Positions 1-7,425 of a stretch of 64,000 nt of DNA are shown one piece after another. Each line of letters opens with the position of its first letter. The first letter of the stretch is position 1. The notes below the pieces were generated by a model. That model made no database searches. It was not told where the DNA came from and saw only the letters and a program-made list of their open reading frames with translations. Source of the DNA: Bacteroidales bacterium UBA1180 (GTDB taxonomy: Bacteria > Bacteroidota > Bacteroidia > Bacteroidales > Paludibacteraceae); the NCBI GenBank assembly GCA_002310195.1, contig DBYS01000016.1, positions 60,074 through 124,073 of the forward strand. The letters run 5' to 3'. The position numbers and the translations under genes are program-made.

Positions 1-25
1 CGTCTACCGATTCCGCCATCTGGGC
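1..25 (-). tRNA. tRNA-Leu, 5' part only
   Basis: Read on the minus strand, the first 25 bases begin GCCCAGATGGCGGAATCGG, the usual 5' end of a bacterial leucine tRNA (acceptor strand followed by the D arm). The rest, including the anticodon, lies outside the window, so the isoacceptor cannot be named. It lies 28 bases downstream of tRNA-Ser and is probably co-transcribed with it. Confidence 0.8.
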
Positions 26-53
26 GCGGAGAGCAACTTTTGCCGAACGCGAG

Positions 54-140
54 CGGAGAAAGGGGGATTCGAACCCCCGGTACGGTTACCCGTACGACAG
101 TTTAGCAAACTGTTGGTTTAAGCCACTCACCCATCTCTCC
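54..140 (-). tRNA. tRNA-Ser (anticodon GCU)
   Basis: The minus strand folds as a class II tRNA. The 7-bp acceptor stem is GGAGAGA with TTTCTCC (one G-T pair). The anticodon arm is ACAGT-TTGCTAA-ACTGT with anticodon GCT. A long variable arm follows, and the T arm has the GGTTCGAATCC core. The discriminator base is G and no CCA is encoded. The GCU anticodon reads serine AGC/AGU codons. A promoter lies about 50 bases upstream, and tRNA-Leu follows 28 bases downstream. Confidence 0.93.
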
Positions 141-188
141 TGTCAGCTTAAATTGTTTCTACGTTCCGCTGAACGCGAAAAAGCGGCG

Positions 189-220
189 CAAAGGTACGAC
201 AAATATTTCACGTACGCAAA
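189..220 (-). promoter_or_regulatory. Bacteroidetes promoter for the tRNA-Ser/tRNA-Leu unit
   Basis: On the minus strand the -33 box TTTG (220-217) and the -7 box TACCTTTG (196-189) are separated by 20 bases, the Bacteroidetes housekeeping layout. It points at the tRNA genes, whose first base is 140. Confidence 0.75.
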
Positions 221-289
221 AATTCATCCGCAAAATCCGAGAATTTTACCCGAATTTCTGCATTTTGCATTTTGCATCTTACATTTTCG

Positions 290-1777
290 CTACAATTCCA
301 CAACATCGCGCTTCTTTGGTATGTTCAAGTTGCGGAAACCGACATCATGCAGGTGTCCCTTGAATGCCTCTTGCGCCGTCGGTTCGCCGTGAACGATAAA
401 TGTCTGTTTCACCTGCTTCGGATCGATACTTTTGCTCAGATAATCAGTCATTTCCTGATAGTCGCCGTGACCGGAGAAAGCCTCGATCTTGATGATCTCC
501 GCGTTAATCTTCCTGTCCATGCCGAATATACTTATCCAGCGCTTGGACGGGTCTTGTATTCGCGCGCCCAACGACGTCGGCGTACAGTAGCCCACAATCA
601 GGATCGTCGTACTCGGATCGGCTATGTGATTGGCTACGTGGTGTTTGATGCGTCCGGCCTCCAACATGCCCGACGCTGCGATGATGATGCTCGGCTCATC
701 AGTGTGGTTGAGCTGCTTCGACTCATTGATATCTTTGATATACTTGAGCGTATTGAATCCGAACGGATCATCGTCGAAGCGCAGCACGTCTTGTACGCCC
801 TCGTTTAGGTCGGACATATACATCCGGAAGATCTCCGTCGCGTTCACTGCCAGCGGCGAATCGACATATACGGGTATGTGCGGCAACCGGCCGTCGTTGT
901 ACAGGTTATTCAACACATATACGATCTCTTGCGTCCTGCCTACGGAGAACGACGGGATGAGCAGTTTGCCTTTCTTTTCCACGCAGGTATGCTCTACCAC
1001 CTCCAACAGCTCCTCCTCGGTAGCCTGTTCGCCTTCGTGCAGGCGGTCGCCGTATGTAGATTCGGTGATGAGGTAGTCGCATTGCGGGAATGCCATCGGC
1101 GAGGGCAGAATATGGCTCTCCGGACGGCCTATATCCCCCGTGAAAGCAATACGTTTCTTCACTACGTTCTTCGGCGCGGGAGCAAAAGCGGACATATTCT
1201 CCATGTACCACTGGTCTTTCTTTGTCGGCTTGGGCACGAACCCTTCCTGTTCAGTTATCTCAAGGTTACAGATCGCCGACCCGAGCATGTGACCGGAGTT
1301 GGTGAACGTGAGCATCGTGTCGTCAAACAGCCGTATCGGCCGGTCGTAACTGACTGTCACGAAGTGCTTCATTACCCCGTCAACCTGCTTGAGGTCGTAC
1401 AGCGGTTCGATCTTTGGCAGGTGCTGCTTGTCCATCTTCTTGTTGTACCATTTCACATCCTGTGCCTGAATATACGCCGTGTCGGCCAGCACGATCGAGC
1501 ACAGGTCGCGCGTCGCGGGCGTACAATATATATCCCCGCGGAAGCCTAACTTGTATATATACGGAAGCAGTCCCGAATGATCGATATGCGCATGGCTGAG
1601 CACTACGCAGTCCAGCGTCTTCGGATCGAAACCCAGGTCACGGTTAGCCGCATCGGTTTCCATGCCTTTACCTTGGTACATTCCGCAATCCAGAAGGATC
1701 GTATGCCCGTTGTTAGTGGTGATGAGATGTTTGCTGCCGGTCACCTCCTCTGCAGCACCGAGGAATTGGATTTTCAT
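290..1777 (-). CDS. MBL-fold/beta-CASP metallohydrolase (probable RNase)
   Basis: This 495-residue protein belongs to the metallo-beta-lactamase family with an inserted beta-CASP domain, like CPSF73/Ysh1-type RNA-processing nucleases. It starts MKIQFLGAAEEVTGS, the usual N terminus of the family. The metal-binding motif SHAHIDHSG lies near residue 63, a later histidine is in the SGHMLGSA segment, and the C-terminal RNA-specificity region contains FSGHGD and VHGEP. The open frame extends upstream of 1777, but the Met there is the conserved start. It is divergent from tyrS. The likely role is cytoplasmic RNA cleavage with two metal ions; the substrate is unknown. I found no consensus promoter for it in the shared upstream region. 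Confidence 0.88.
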   Translation of the reverse strand: MKIQFLGAAEEVTGSKHLITTNNGHTILLDCGMYQGKGMETDAANRDLGFDPKTLDCVVLSHAHIDHSGLLPYIYKLGFRGDIYCTPATRDLCSIVLADTAYIQAQDVKWYNKKMDKQHLPKIEPLYDLKQVDGVMKHFVTVSYDRPIRLFDDTMLTFTNSGHMLGSAICNLEITEQEGFVPKPTKKDQWYMENMSAFAPAPKNVVKKRIAFTGDIGRPESHILPSPMAFPQCDYLITESTYGDRLHEGEQATEEELLEVVEHTCVEKKGKLLIPSFSVGRTQEIVYVLNNLYNDGRLPHIPVYVDSPLAVNATEIFRMYMSDLNEGVQDVLRFDDDPFGFNTLKYIKDINESKQLNHTDEPSIIIAASGMLEAGRIKHHVANHIADPSTTILIVGYCTPTSLGARIQDPSKRWISIFGMDRKINAEIIKIEAFSGHGDYQEMTDYLSKSIDPKQVKQTFIVHGEPTAQEAFKGHLHDVGFRNLNIPKKRDVVEL

Positions 1778-1895
1778 GGTAGAATGATTTAATACATTTT
1801 TCACTACAAAAATCATACCTAACTCTCCGTCGCATGCCCACTTTCTCGCAAATTGTTGCAATTCTTTCTGCAAAATACAAATAAATTGCAAAATA

Positions 1896-1927
1896 TTTGC
1901 AAATGTGCAAAATTTTTCGTACCTTTG
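1896..1927 (+). promoter_or_regulatory. Promoter of tyrS
   Basis: TTTG (1896-1899), 20 bases, then TACCTTTG (1920-1927). The predicted transcript starts about 25 bases before the tyrS ATG, so the leader is short and has no room for a T-box. Confidence 0.8.
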
Positions 1928-1958
1928 TAGGCTTTTTGAATATTTTGATACGTTAGAT

Positions 1959-3254
1959 ATGAAAAATTTTGTTGAAGAACTCCGCTGGCGTGGCATGCTT
2001 CATGACATCATGCCCGGCACGGAAGAGCAATTGATGAAAGAGATGACCGTCGCCTATGTAGGTATCGACCCGACGGCTGACAGTCTGCATATAGGTCACC
2101 TGTGCGGCATCATGATGCTGCGCCATCTGCAGCAGTGCGGCCACAAACCCATCGCCCTCATTGGTGGAGCGACAGGTATGATTGGCGACCCTTCGGGTAA
2201 GTCCGCCGAGCGCAACCTGCTTACGGAAGAGGTGCTACGTCACAATGTTGCCGCCATACGGGCGCAACTTGAGCATTTCCTCGATTTCAACTCTGACGCA
2301 CCCAACGCCGCCGAGCTCGTGAACAACTACGATTGGATGAAGGATTACACCTTCCTCGATTTCACGCGCAATATCGGCAAGCTCATTACAGTCAACTACA
2401 TGATGGCTAAGGATAGTGTCAAGAAGCGCTTCAACGGCGAGTACAGCCAGGGCATGTCATTTACCGAGTTCACCTACCAGTTGCTGCAAGGCTATGATTT
2501 CGTCTATCTGAACGAACACAAGAACTGCAAGCTGCAAATGGGCGGCTCCGACCAATGGGGAAACATCACCACGGGTACCGATCTGATCAAGAAGATCAGC
2601 GGCAACGAGGCCTTTGCCCTCACCTGCCCGCTCATCACCAAAGCCGACGGAGGCAAGTTCGGCAAGACCGAGTCAGGCAATGTCTGGCTATCGAAGGATT
2701 ACACCTCGCCCTACAAGTTCTACCAGTTCTGGCTCAACGTCAGCGACGATGATGCCAAACGCTACATCAAGATCTTCACATCCTTGGAGCGCGAAGAGAT
2801 CGAAGCGCTCATTGCCGAGCATGAGCAGGCACCGCATCTACGCACGCTGCAGAAGCGCCTGGCCAAAGAAGTGACGATCCTCGTGCATAGCGAGGCAGAC
2901 TACAACGCAGCCGTCGAAGCCAGCAACATCCTCTTCGGCAACGCTACGGCCGAAGCACTGCACAAGCTCGACGAGCAGACGTTCCTTCAGGTGTTTGAGG
3001 GCGTTGAGCGCTACGACATCAGCCTCGACGAGCTCCGCGCCGGCATCGGACCGCTCGACCTGCTGGCCGAGAAGACGCAGATCTTCCCGTCCAAGGGCGA
3101 GGCACGCAAGATGATCCAGGCCAACGGATTCTCGATGAACAAGGAGAAACTCACCGACCCGCAAACCCCGATCACCGACGCTGCCCTACTCAACGGCAAG
3201 TACCTACTCTTCCAGAAAGGCAAGAAGAACTACTACCTCGTAACAGCGAAATAA
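1959..3254 (+). CDS. tyrS: Tyrosyl-tRNA synthetase
   Basis: This 431-residue class I aminoacyl-tRNA synthetase attaches tyrosine to tRNA-Tyr in the cytoplasm. The HIGH motif is at residues 44-47 (SLHIGHL) and the KMSKS equivalent is KFGKT at 233-237. The tyrosine-binding segment GGSDQWGN is near 195-202. The C-terminal 75 or so residues form an S4-like RNA-binding domain, ending in KGKKNYYLV. The open frame runs upstream to 1905, but that stretch overlaps the promoter, so the ATG at 1959 is taken. It is followed after 33 bases of repeat sequence by deoD. Its length is normal for the family. Confidence 0.96.
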   Translation: MKNFVEELRWRGMLHDIMPGTEEQLMKEMTVAYVGIDPTADSLHIGHLCGIMMLRHLQQCGHKPIALIGGATGMIGDPSGKSAERNLLTEEVLRHNVAAIRAQLEHFLDFNSDAPNAAELVNNYDWMKDYTFLDFTRNIGKLITVNYMMAKDSVKKRFNGEYSQGMSFTEFTYQLLQGYDFVYLNEHKNCKLQMGGSDQWGNITTGTDLIKKISGNEAFALTCPLITKADGGKFGKTESGNVWLSKDYTSPYKFYQFWLNVSDDDAKRYIKIFTSLEREEIEALIAEHEQAPHLRTLQKRLAKEVTILVHSEADYNAAVEASNILFGNATAEALHKLDEQTFLQVFEGVERYDISLDELRAGIGPLDLLAEKTQIFPSKGEARKMIQANGFSMNKEKLTDPQTPITDAALLNGKYLLFQKGKKNYYLVTAK

Positions 3255-3285
3255 ATCAAAAATCACAAATCATAAATCTATAGCA
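3253..3285 (+). repeat. AT-rich AAATC-type intergenic repeat
   Basis: The whole tyrS-deoD gap consists of short repeats of the type AAATCAAAAATCACAAATCA followed by ATAAATC. The same 20 bases occur on the opposite strand between ruvX and def (35476-35495), and a shorter relative sits inside the GH9 gene (6734-6766). Confidence 0.7.
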
Positions 3286-3287
3286 TT

Positions 3288-4013
3288 ATGGCAAAGGAAA
3301 ACACCCCGACCCCGCATATTGGGGCACAGTATGGCGAAATTGCTAAAACCGTAATCATGGCGGGCGATCCGCTGCGTGCAAAGATGATGGCCGAGCGCTA
3401 TCTCGAGAACCCTGTTCTCTTCAACCAGGTACGCGGCATGCTCGGCTACACAGGTACATACAAAGGCCAGCGCATCAGCGTTATGGGCCACGGCATGGGT
3501 ATAGCATCCATCGGTATCTACACCTACGAGCTGTTCAATTTCTACGACGTCGATACGATTATCCGCGTGGGCTCATGCGGAGCACGTCAGATGTACGTCA
3601 ATCTCGGCGATATCGTTATCGCTCAGGCTTGCTGCACCGACAGCAACTATGCTCTGCAGTTCCACCTGCCGGGTGACTTCGCTCCGATCGGCGATTTCCA
3701 GCTCTGCCGTCTGGCAGTGGAGTCTGCTGAGAAACGCGGTTACAAGTACCACGTAGGCAACGTCTTCTCCACCGACGCTTTCTACTGCGAGGATGACCGC
3801 AAGGTCAACTGGACGAAGATGGGCGTGCTCGCTGATGAGATGGAAGCTCCCGCTCTGTACATGAACGCCGCACGCGCAGGCAAGAAAGCCCTGTGTATCT
3901 GCACCGTAAGCGATCATATCATCACTGGAGCAGCTACCTCCGCCGAGGAGCGCCAAACGACGTTCACCAAGATGATGGATATCGCTTTCGACGTAGCTAC
4001 CAACCAGAAGTAA
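3288..4013 (+). CDS. deoD: Purine-nucleoside phosphorylase, DeoD type
   Basis: This 241-residue nucleoside phosphorylase of the hexameric DeoD/PNP-II group cleaves purine (deoxy)nucleosides with phosphate to base and (deoxy)ribose-1-phosphate in the cytosol. The sequence shows the phosphate-loop segment MAGDPLRAK at residues 24-32, RVGSCGA at 93-99, the nucleoside-binding DEMEAPALY at 183-191 and the catalytic SDH at 208-210. These match the E. coli enzyme in spacing. It ends 3 bases before rfbC and is probably co-transcribed with it, although the jobs are unrelated. Its length is standard. Confidence 0.95.
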   Translation: MAKENTPTPHIGAQYGEIAKTVIMAGDPLRAKMMAERYLENPVLFNQVRGMLGYTGTYKGQRISVMGHGMGIASIGIYTYELFNFYDVDTIIRVGSCGARQMYVNLGDIVIAQACCTDSNYALQFHLPGDFAPIGDFQLCRLAVESAEKRGYKYHVGNVFSTDAFYCEDDRKVNWTKMGVLADEMEAPALYMNAARAGKKALCICTVSDHIITGAATSAEERQTTFTKMMDIAFDVATNQK

Positions 4014-4016
4014 TCC

Positions 4017-4565
4017 ATGGAAGTTCTGAAAACTTCGATAGAAGGGCTGCTGATCATCGAACCCCGGGTGTTCAACGACGCCCGCGGTTTCTTCCTGGAG
4101 TCCTACAACGAGCAGCGTTACCGCGAGGCAGGGATTGACGTGCAATTTGTGCAGGACAACCTGTCTGCCTCTTGCTACGGCGTGGTGCGCGGACTGCATT
4201 TTCAACGACCGCCGTTCACCCAGGCCAAGCTTGTGACCTGTATCGAAGGTGCGGTACTCGATGTGGCTGTCGATCTGCGCAGCGGCAGTCCTACCTTCGG
4301 GCAGCATGTGGCGGTCGAGCTCACTGCTGATAACCACCGGCAGTTCTTCATTCCCAAGGGCTTTGCCCACGGCTTCAGCGTGCTCAGCGAACATGCGCTG
4401 TTCAGCTACAAGTGCGACGAGCTCTATCACCCCGAGGCCGACGGCGGTATCTTGCTCTCCGATCCTGCGCTCGCTATCGATTGGCGTATACCTGAGGCCG
4501 AACGCATCCTCTCGGACAAAGATACCCGTCATCCCTTACTCAAAGATTTAGGCTACACGTTATGA
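4017..4565 (+). CDS. rfbC: dTDP-4-dehydrorhamnose 3,5-epimerase
   Basis: This 182-residue RmlC/RfbC cupin converts dTDP-4-dehydro-6-deoxy-glucose to dTDP-4-dehydrorhamnose in L-rhamnose biosynthesis for surface polysaccharide. The catalytic pair is visible as His61 in RGLHFQ and Tyr131 in SYKCDELYHPE, and the substrate-binding Lys71 follows in AKLVTC. The C terminus DKDTRHPLL is typical. Its stop overlaps the rfbD start (ATGA), implying coupled translation. The first two pathway genes (rfbA, rfbB) are not in this window. Confidence 0.95.
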   Translation: MEVLKTSIEGLLIIEPRVFNDARGFFLESYNEQRYREAGIDVQFVQDNLSASCYGVVRGLHFQRPPFTQAKLVTCIEGAVLDVAVDLRSGSPTFGQHVAVELTADNHRQFFIPKGFAHGFSVLSEHALFSYKCDELYHPEADGGILLSDPALAIDWRIPEAERILSDKDTRHPLLKDLGYTL

Positions 4566-5527
4566 CTATTCTGATCACCGGCGCCAACGGCCAGTTAGGC
4601 AACGAGATGCGTATCCTTTCGGCCGCGCATCCCAAGCACACATACCTCTTCAGCGACGTTATTGTTCCTGAGGCGAGTCCTGTTGCTATCCATCCGCTCG
4701 ACATTACCGACGAAGCGGCTGTCTGCGGGTTTGTTGGCGAGCATTGCGTGGATGTCATCGTCAATTGTGCTGCCTATACCAATGTCGATAAGGCTGAGCA
4801 GGACGAACCCACCGCGCTGCGCATCAATGCCGATGCCGTGGCCAACCTCGCGCGTAGCGGCGCACGCATTATTCATATCAGCACCGATTACGTCTTCTCC
4901 GGCGATGAGCACTTGCCCTGCCGCGAAGATGATCCTGTCGCTCCGCGTACTGCCTATGGCCGCACGAAGCTGGCAGGCGAACAGGCCTTGCTCGCAGAGC
5001 AGCCTGATGCGATTATTTTCCGCACGGCGTGGCTGTATTCGGAGTTCGGCAACAATTTCGTCAAGACGATGCTCCGCCTCGGTCAAACCAAACAGGAGAT
5101 CGGTGTCGTCTATGACCAGATCGGCACTCCCACCTACGCCCTCGATCTTGCCCGGGCGATCTTTGCGGCCATCGAGTCGGCCGCCAATGCCGACGGCTCA
5201 TTCAACCCCAACGGCTGGCACGCCGGTATCTATCACTTTACGGATGAAGGTGTCTGCTCGTGGTACGATTTTACCCTCGCCATCCACGAGATCTATAATT
5301 CTATCCTTGCCCATAGCGCTCAGCCTGCCACCAATCCAAAGGATTGTTGTGCCTCGCCTGCCGAGCCTATACGCTGCAAGGTCCGTCCTATCCTGAGCGA
5401 GGAGTACCAGTACCTCACTCCCCGTCCCCACTATTCTGTACTAAACAAGGCGAAAGTCCGTCAGACTTTCGCCCTCACTATCCCCCACTGGCGCGATTCC
5501 CTCATCGCCTGCCTGCGTAACATGTAA
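4562..5527 (+). CDS. rfbD: dTDP-4-dehydrorhamnose reductase
   Basis: This 321-residue NAD(P)H-dependent short-chain reductase performs the last step to dTDP-L-rhamnose. The dinucleotide motif GANGQLG is at 7-13, STDYVFSG at 107-114, and the catalytic YGRTK at 132-136. The family is usually near 285-300 residues. The excess seems to lie between AIHEI (about 241-245) and CKVRP, where about 25 residues rich in Ser, Ala, Pro and Asn interrupt what is normally a short connection. The DNA there contains the palindrome CAATCCAAAGGATTG (5332-5346). Active-site motifs are intact, so it is probably functional. Confidence 0.94.
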   Translation: MTILITGANGQLGNEMRILSAAHPKHTYLFSDVIVPEASPVAIHPLDITDEAAVCGFVGEHCVDVIVNCAAYTNVDKAEQDEPTALRINADAVANLARSGARIIHISTDYVFSGDEHLPCREDDPVAPRTAYGRTKLAGEQALLAEQPDAIIFRTAWLYSEFGNNFVKTMLRLGQTKQEIGVVYDQIGTPTYALDLARAIFAAIESAANADGSFNPNGWHAGIYHFTDEGVCSWYDFTLAIHEIYNSILAHSAQPATNPKDCCASPAEPIRCKVRPILSEEYQYLTPRPHYSVLNKAKVRQTFALTIPHWRDSLIACLRNM

Positions 5528-5570
5528 TTCCCACCTGGGGAAAAGGCAGTATCACGCCATACATTTGAAC

Positions 5571-5636
5571 AACTTCATCGGGGTTTCATCGGCCCATTAT
5601 CGAGCCATTATCGAGAGTATATCGGGAGTGATCGCC
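5571..5636. repeat. Degenerate 11-base tandem repeat between rfbD and the GH9 gene
   Basis: Six consecutive 11-base units share a T/A-ATCG core. Two neighbouring copies of CCATTATCGAG (5594-5604 and 5605-5615) are identical. They fill most of the 113-base gap between two convergent genes. No Rho-independent terminator is visible here. A similar 11-base tandem array follows the AraC gene at 19811. Confidence 0.6.
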
Positions 5637-5640
5637 AATC

Positions 5641-7422
5641 TTACCGGCCAAGAGCGTCAAGGCCGGCGGAGAGGGCGAAGAGTGTGACATTCCAGTTGAT
5701 GGTGACCTCGTTGGAGGCGTAACTGGGTTGCTCGTCGAGGTAGCTCTCGTCGGCCGGGACATCCTTCGGGTAGATCACACCATCGGTCTCGGCATCCTGG
5801 CGCATGCGGTTAGGTCCGCCAACAAGGAAACCCGGGTGCGTGCCCTTAGGATGGCTATACGACAGGCGGTGATGCGGATGAGACGACGGCTGGCTGCCAA
5901 AGCCCGTGACGTAACAATAGCCGGTGCTGTTCTGGCCGAGAATATAGTTCAGGCACTGCTCGGCAGCAATGCGGTATTGCGCATCGCCGGTCAGACGGTA
6001 AGCATACAGGCACTCTACCCCACGCCAGCAGCAGCCCTCGGAATTGCAGCCCCAGAAGAATTCCTCCTCACGGTTGCCGTACGGACAACGGTGAACGGAG
6101 ACAGAGTCTGCCTCCTTGATGAACGGCCGGAGATGATCGGTCAGTACGCCCTTGAGACTCTCAGCCATCGGATCTTCCGGCGAGAGATGCATCAGCCGGT
6201 CGAGTGACGCAAGTTCGGCCACATTGCCCCAGACGGATGGAGTGAACGCCGGCAGCGAGTCAGCCGCAGCCAACGCATCGGTTCGGAACGACTCCTGCTT
6301 AGTGAGCAGATAGAGTTCCGTGGCAGCCCAGTAGAACTCGTCGGTGACATCGAAATCATCGTAGGCACCGGTGGTTATCTCGGGTTGGAATTCCGCATTC
6401 ATCTTCGGCTGATCGTAATACACGGCAGGGTTAGCCTGTGCCCAGGCATAAGCACGAAGCGCCGCTTCCTTGGCTTGCGCACAGAAATCGGGGTCGTGAA
6501 GCGCATAGACGCGTGCGGCGAGCGCCATCGCAGCAGCGAAATCGAGCGATGCAGCGGTGGTCTTGAGCACCACATAACGCGGTTTGCAGCACTCGTCGGG
6601 ACGAATGAACCCCTCGAAAGCCGGTTCGGTGAGCTTGTGATACACACCGCCATCCAGATCCTGCATGGTAAGCATCCAGCGGATGTTGTACATGGCCTCG
6701 GATAACATGTCGGGACATTTCGCCGTGCCGGCTATTTTTGATTTTTGATTTTTGATTTCAAATTTTGGGATGTTGAGGTTGAGCGTATCGAAGTAGGCCT
6801 TGTTCAGCTCGTAGGCCATGAGCCAGACGCCCATGGTATAGCCGGAGTTGACGATGTACTTGTTGTAATCGCCGGCATCGTACCAGCCACCCGGAGAGGA
6901 GATGATAGTACCTTCCGGCCGTTCGGCAGTAGCCGCCGATGCGTGGACAAGCACACGATCGTCAGGATGCCCCGCCTTGCGTTCGTAGCCCTCGGCGTAC
7001 GGCTCAACGATATCCATTGATGCGCGCTGGTAATAGAAGGCGCGGAGGGCCTTGCGCGTGAGTTCGCGATATGGATGCTCGGCAACAGTAAACGGGCATG
7101 TGACAAGGGTTGAGCCGTTGTCCACATAGAGCGTGTAGGTGCCGAGGCGATTGAACGAGGAGAAATCAACAATCTGCCGGGGTTTGCCGGAAACGGGATT
7201 GAGCATCGTAGCAGAAGCTGTGCCGTGCCACAGCAGATCGCCGTTGTCGTTCGTTATAGCTACATAACACGGCTCGGCATCGGGCGAGCATACATCGATA
7301 GTAGCGGTTTTCTCCTGGTCAGGAGCAAAACCGACCTGATTCAAGCGCACCTGTTGAGATGCAGAATGCTTGCACCCTACCAAGAGGGCACAAGCACTTA
7401 GAATGCAAAATATCTTTTTCAT
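5641..7422 (-). CDS. Glycoside hydrolase family 9 lipoprotein (endoglucanase/cellodextrinase type)
   Basis: This 593-residue GH9 enzyme has an N-terminal Ig-like CelD_N module (about 22-112). A lipobox LVGC places the lipidated Cys at 17, so it is a membrane lipoprotein in the envelope. The (alpha/alpha)6 catalytic domain shows the DAGD motif at 182-185 (catalytic base), the HPHHR histidine segment near 520 and the proton-donor Glu572 in NEVTINWN. GH9 enzymes cut beta-1,4-glucan by inversion. It is the last gene of the PUL operon, 3 bases after the transporter gene. Residues about 219-231 (KFEIKNQKSKI) look like an in-frame insertion encoded by an AAATC-type repeat (6734-6766) at the loop before CPDMLSEA. 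Whether it is endo- or exo-acting cannot be told. Confidence 0.93.
   Translation of the reverse strand: MKKIFCILSACALLVGCKHSASQQVRLNQVGFAPDQEKTATIDVCSPDAEPCYVAITNDNGDLLWHGTASATMLNPVSGKPRQIVDFSSFNRLGTYTLYVDNGSTLVTCPFTVAEHPYRELTRKALRAFYYQRASMDIVEPYAEGYERKAGHPDDRVLVHASAATAERPEGTIISSPGGWYDAGDYNKYIVNSGYTMGVWLMAYELNKAYFDTLNLNIPKFEIKNQKSKIAGTAKCPDMLSEAMYNIRWMLTMQDLDGGVYHKLTEPAFEGFIRPDECCKPRYVVLKTTAASLDFAAAMALAARVYALHDPDFCAQAKEAALRAYAWAQANPAVYYDQPKMNAEFQPEITTGAYDDFDVTDEFYWAATELYLLTKQESFRTDALAAADSLPAFTPSVWGNVAELASLDRLMHLSPEDPMAESLKGVLTDHLRPFIKEADSVSVHRCPYGNREEEFFWGCNSEGCCWRGVECLYAYRLTGDAQYRIAAEQCLNYILGQNSTGYCYVTGFGSQPSSHPHHRLSYSHPKGTHPGFLVGGPNRMRQDAETDGVIYPKDVPADESYLDEQPSYASNEVTINWNVTLFALSAGLDALGR
6734..6766 (-). 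repeat. AAATC-type repeat inserted in frame within the GH9 gene
   Basis: The plus strand reads three successive TTTTTGAT units followed by TTCAAATTTT; on the coding strand this is the intergenic AAATCAAAAATC pattern. It encodes a lysine-rich loop (FEIKNQKSKI) of roughly a dozen residues without breaking the frame. Confidence 0.6.
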
Positions 7423-7425
7423 ACG

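Noticed and set aside
1778..1958. T-box or other riboswitch before tyrS
   Set aside because: The predicted transcript leader is only about 25 bases long.
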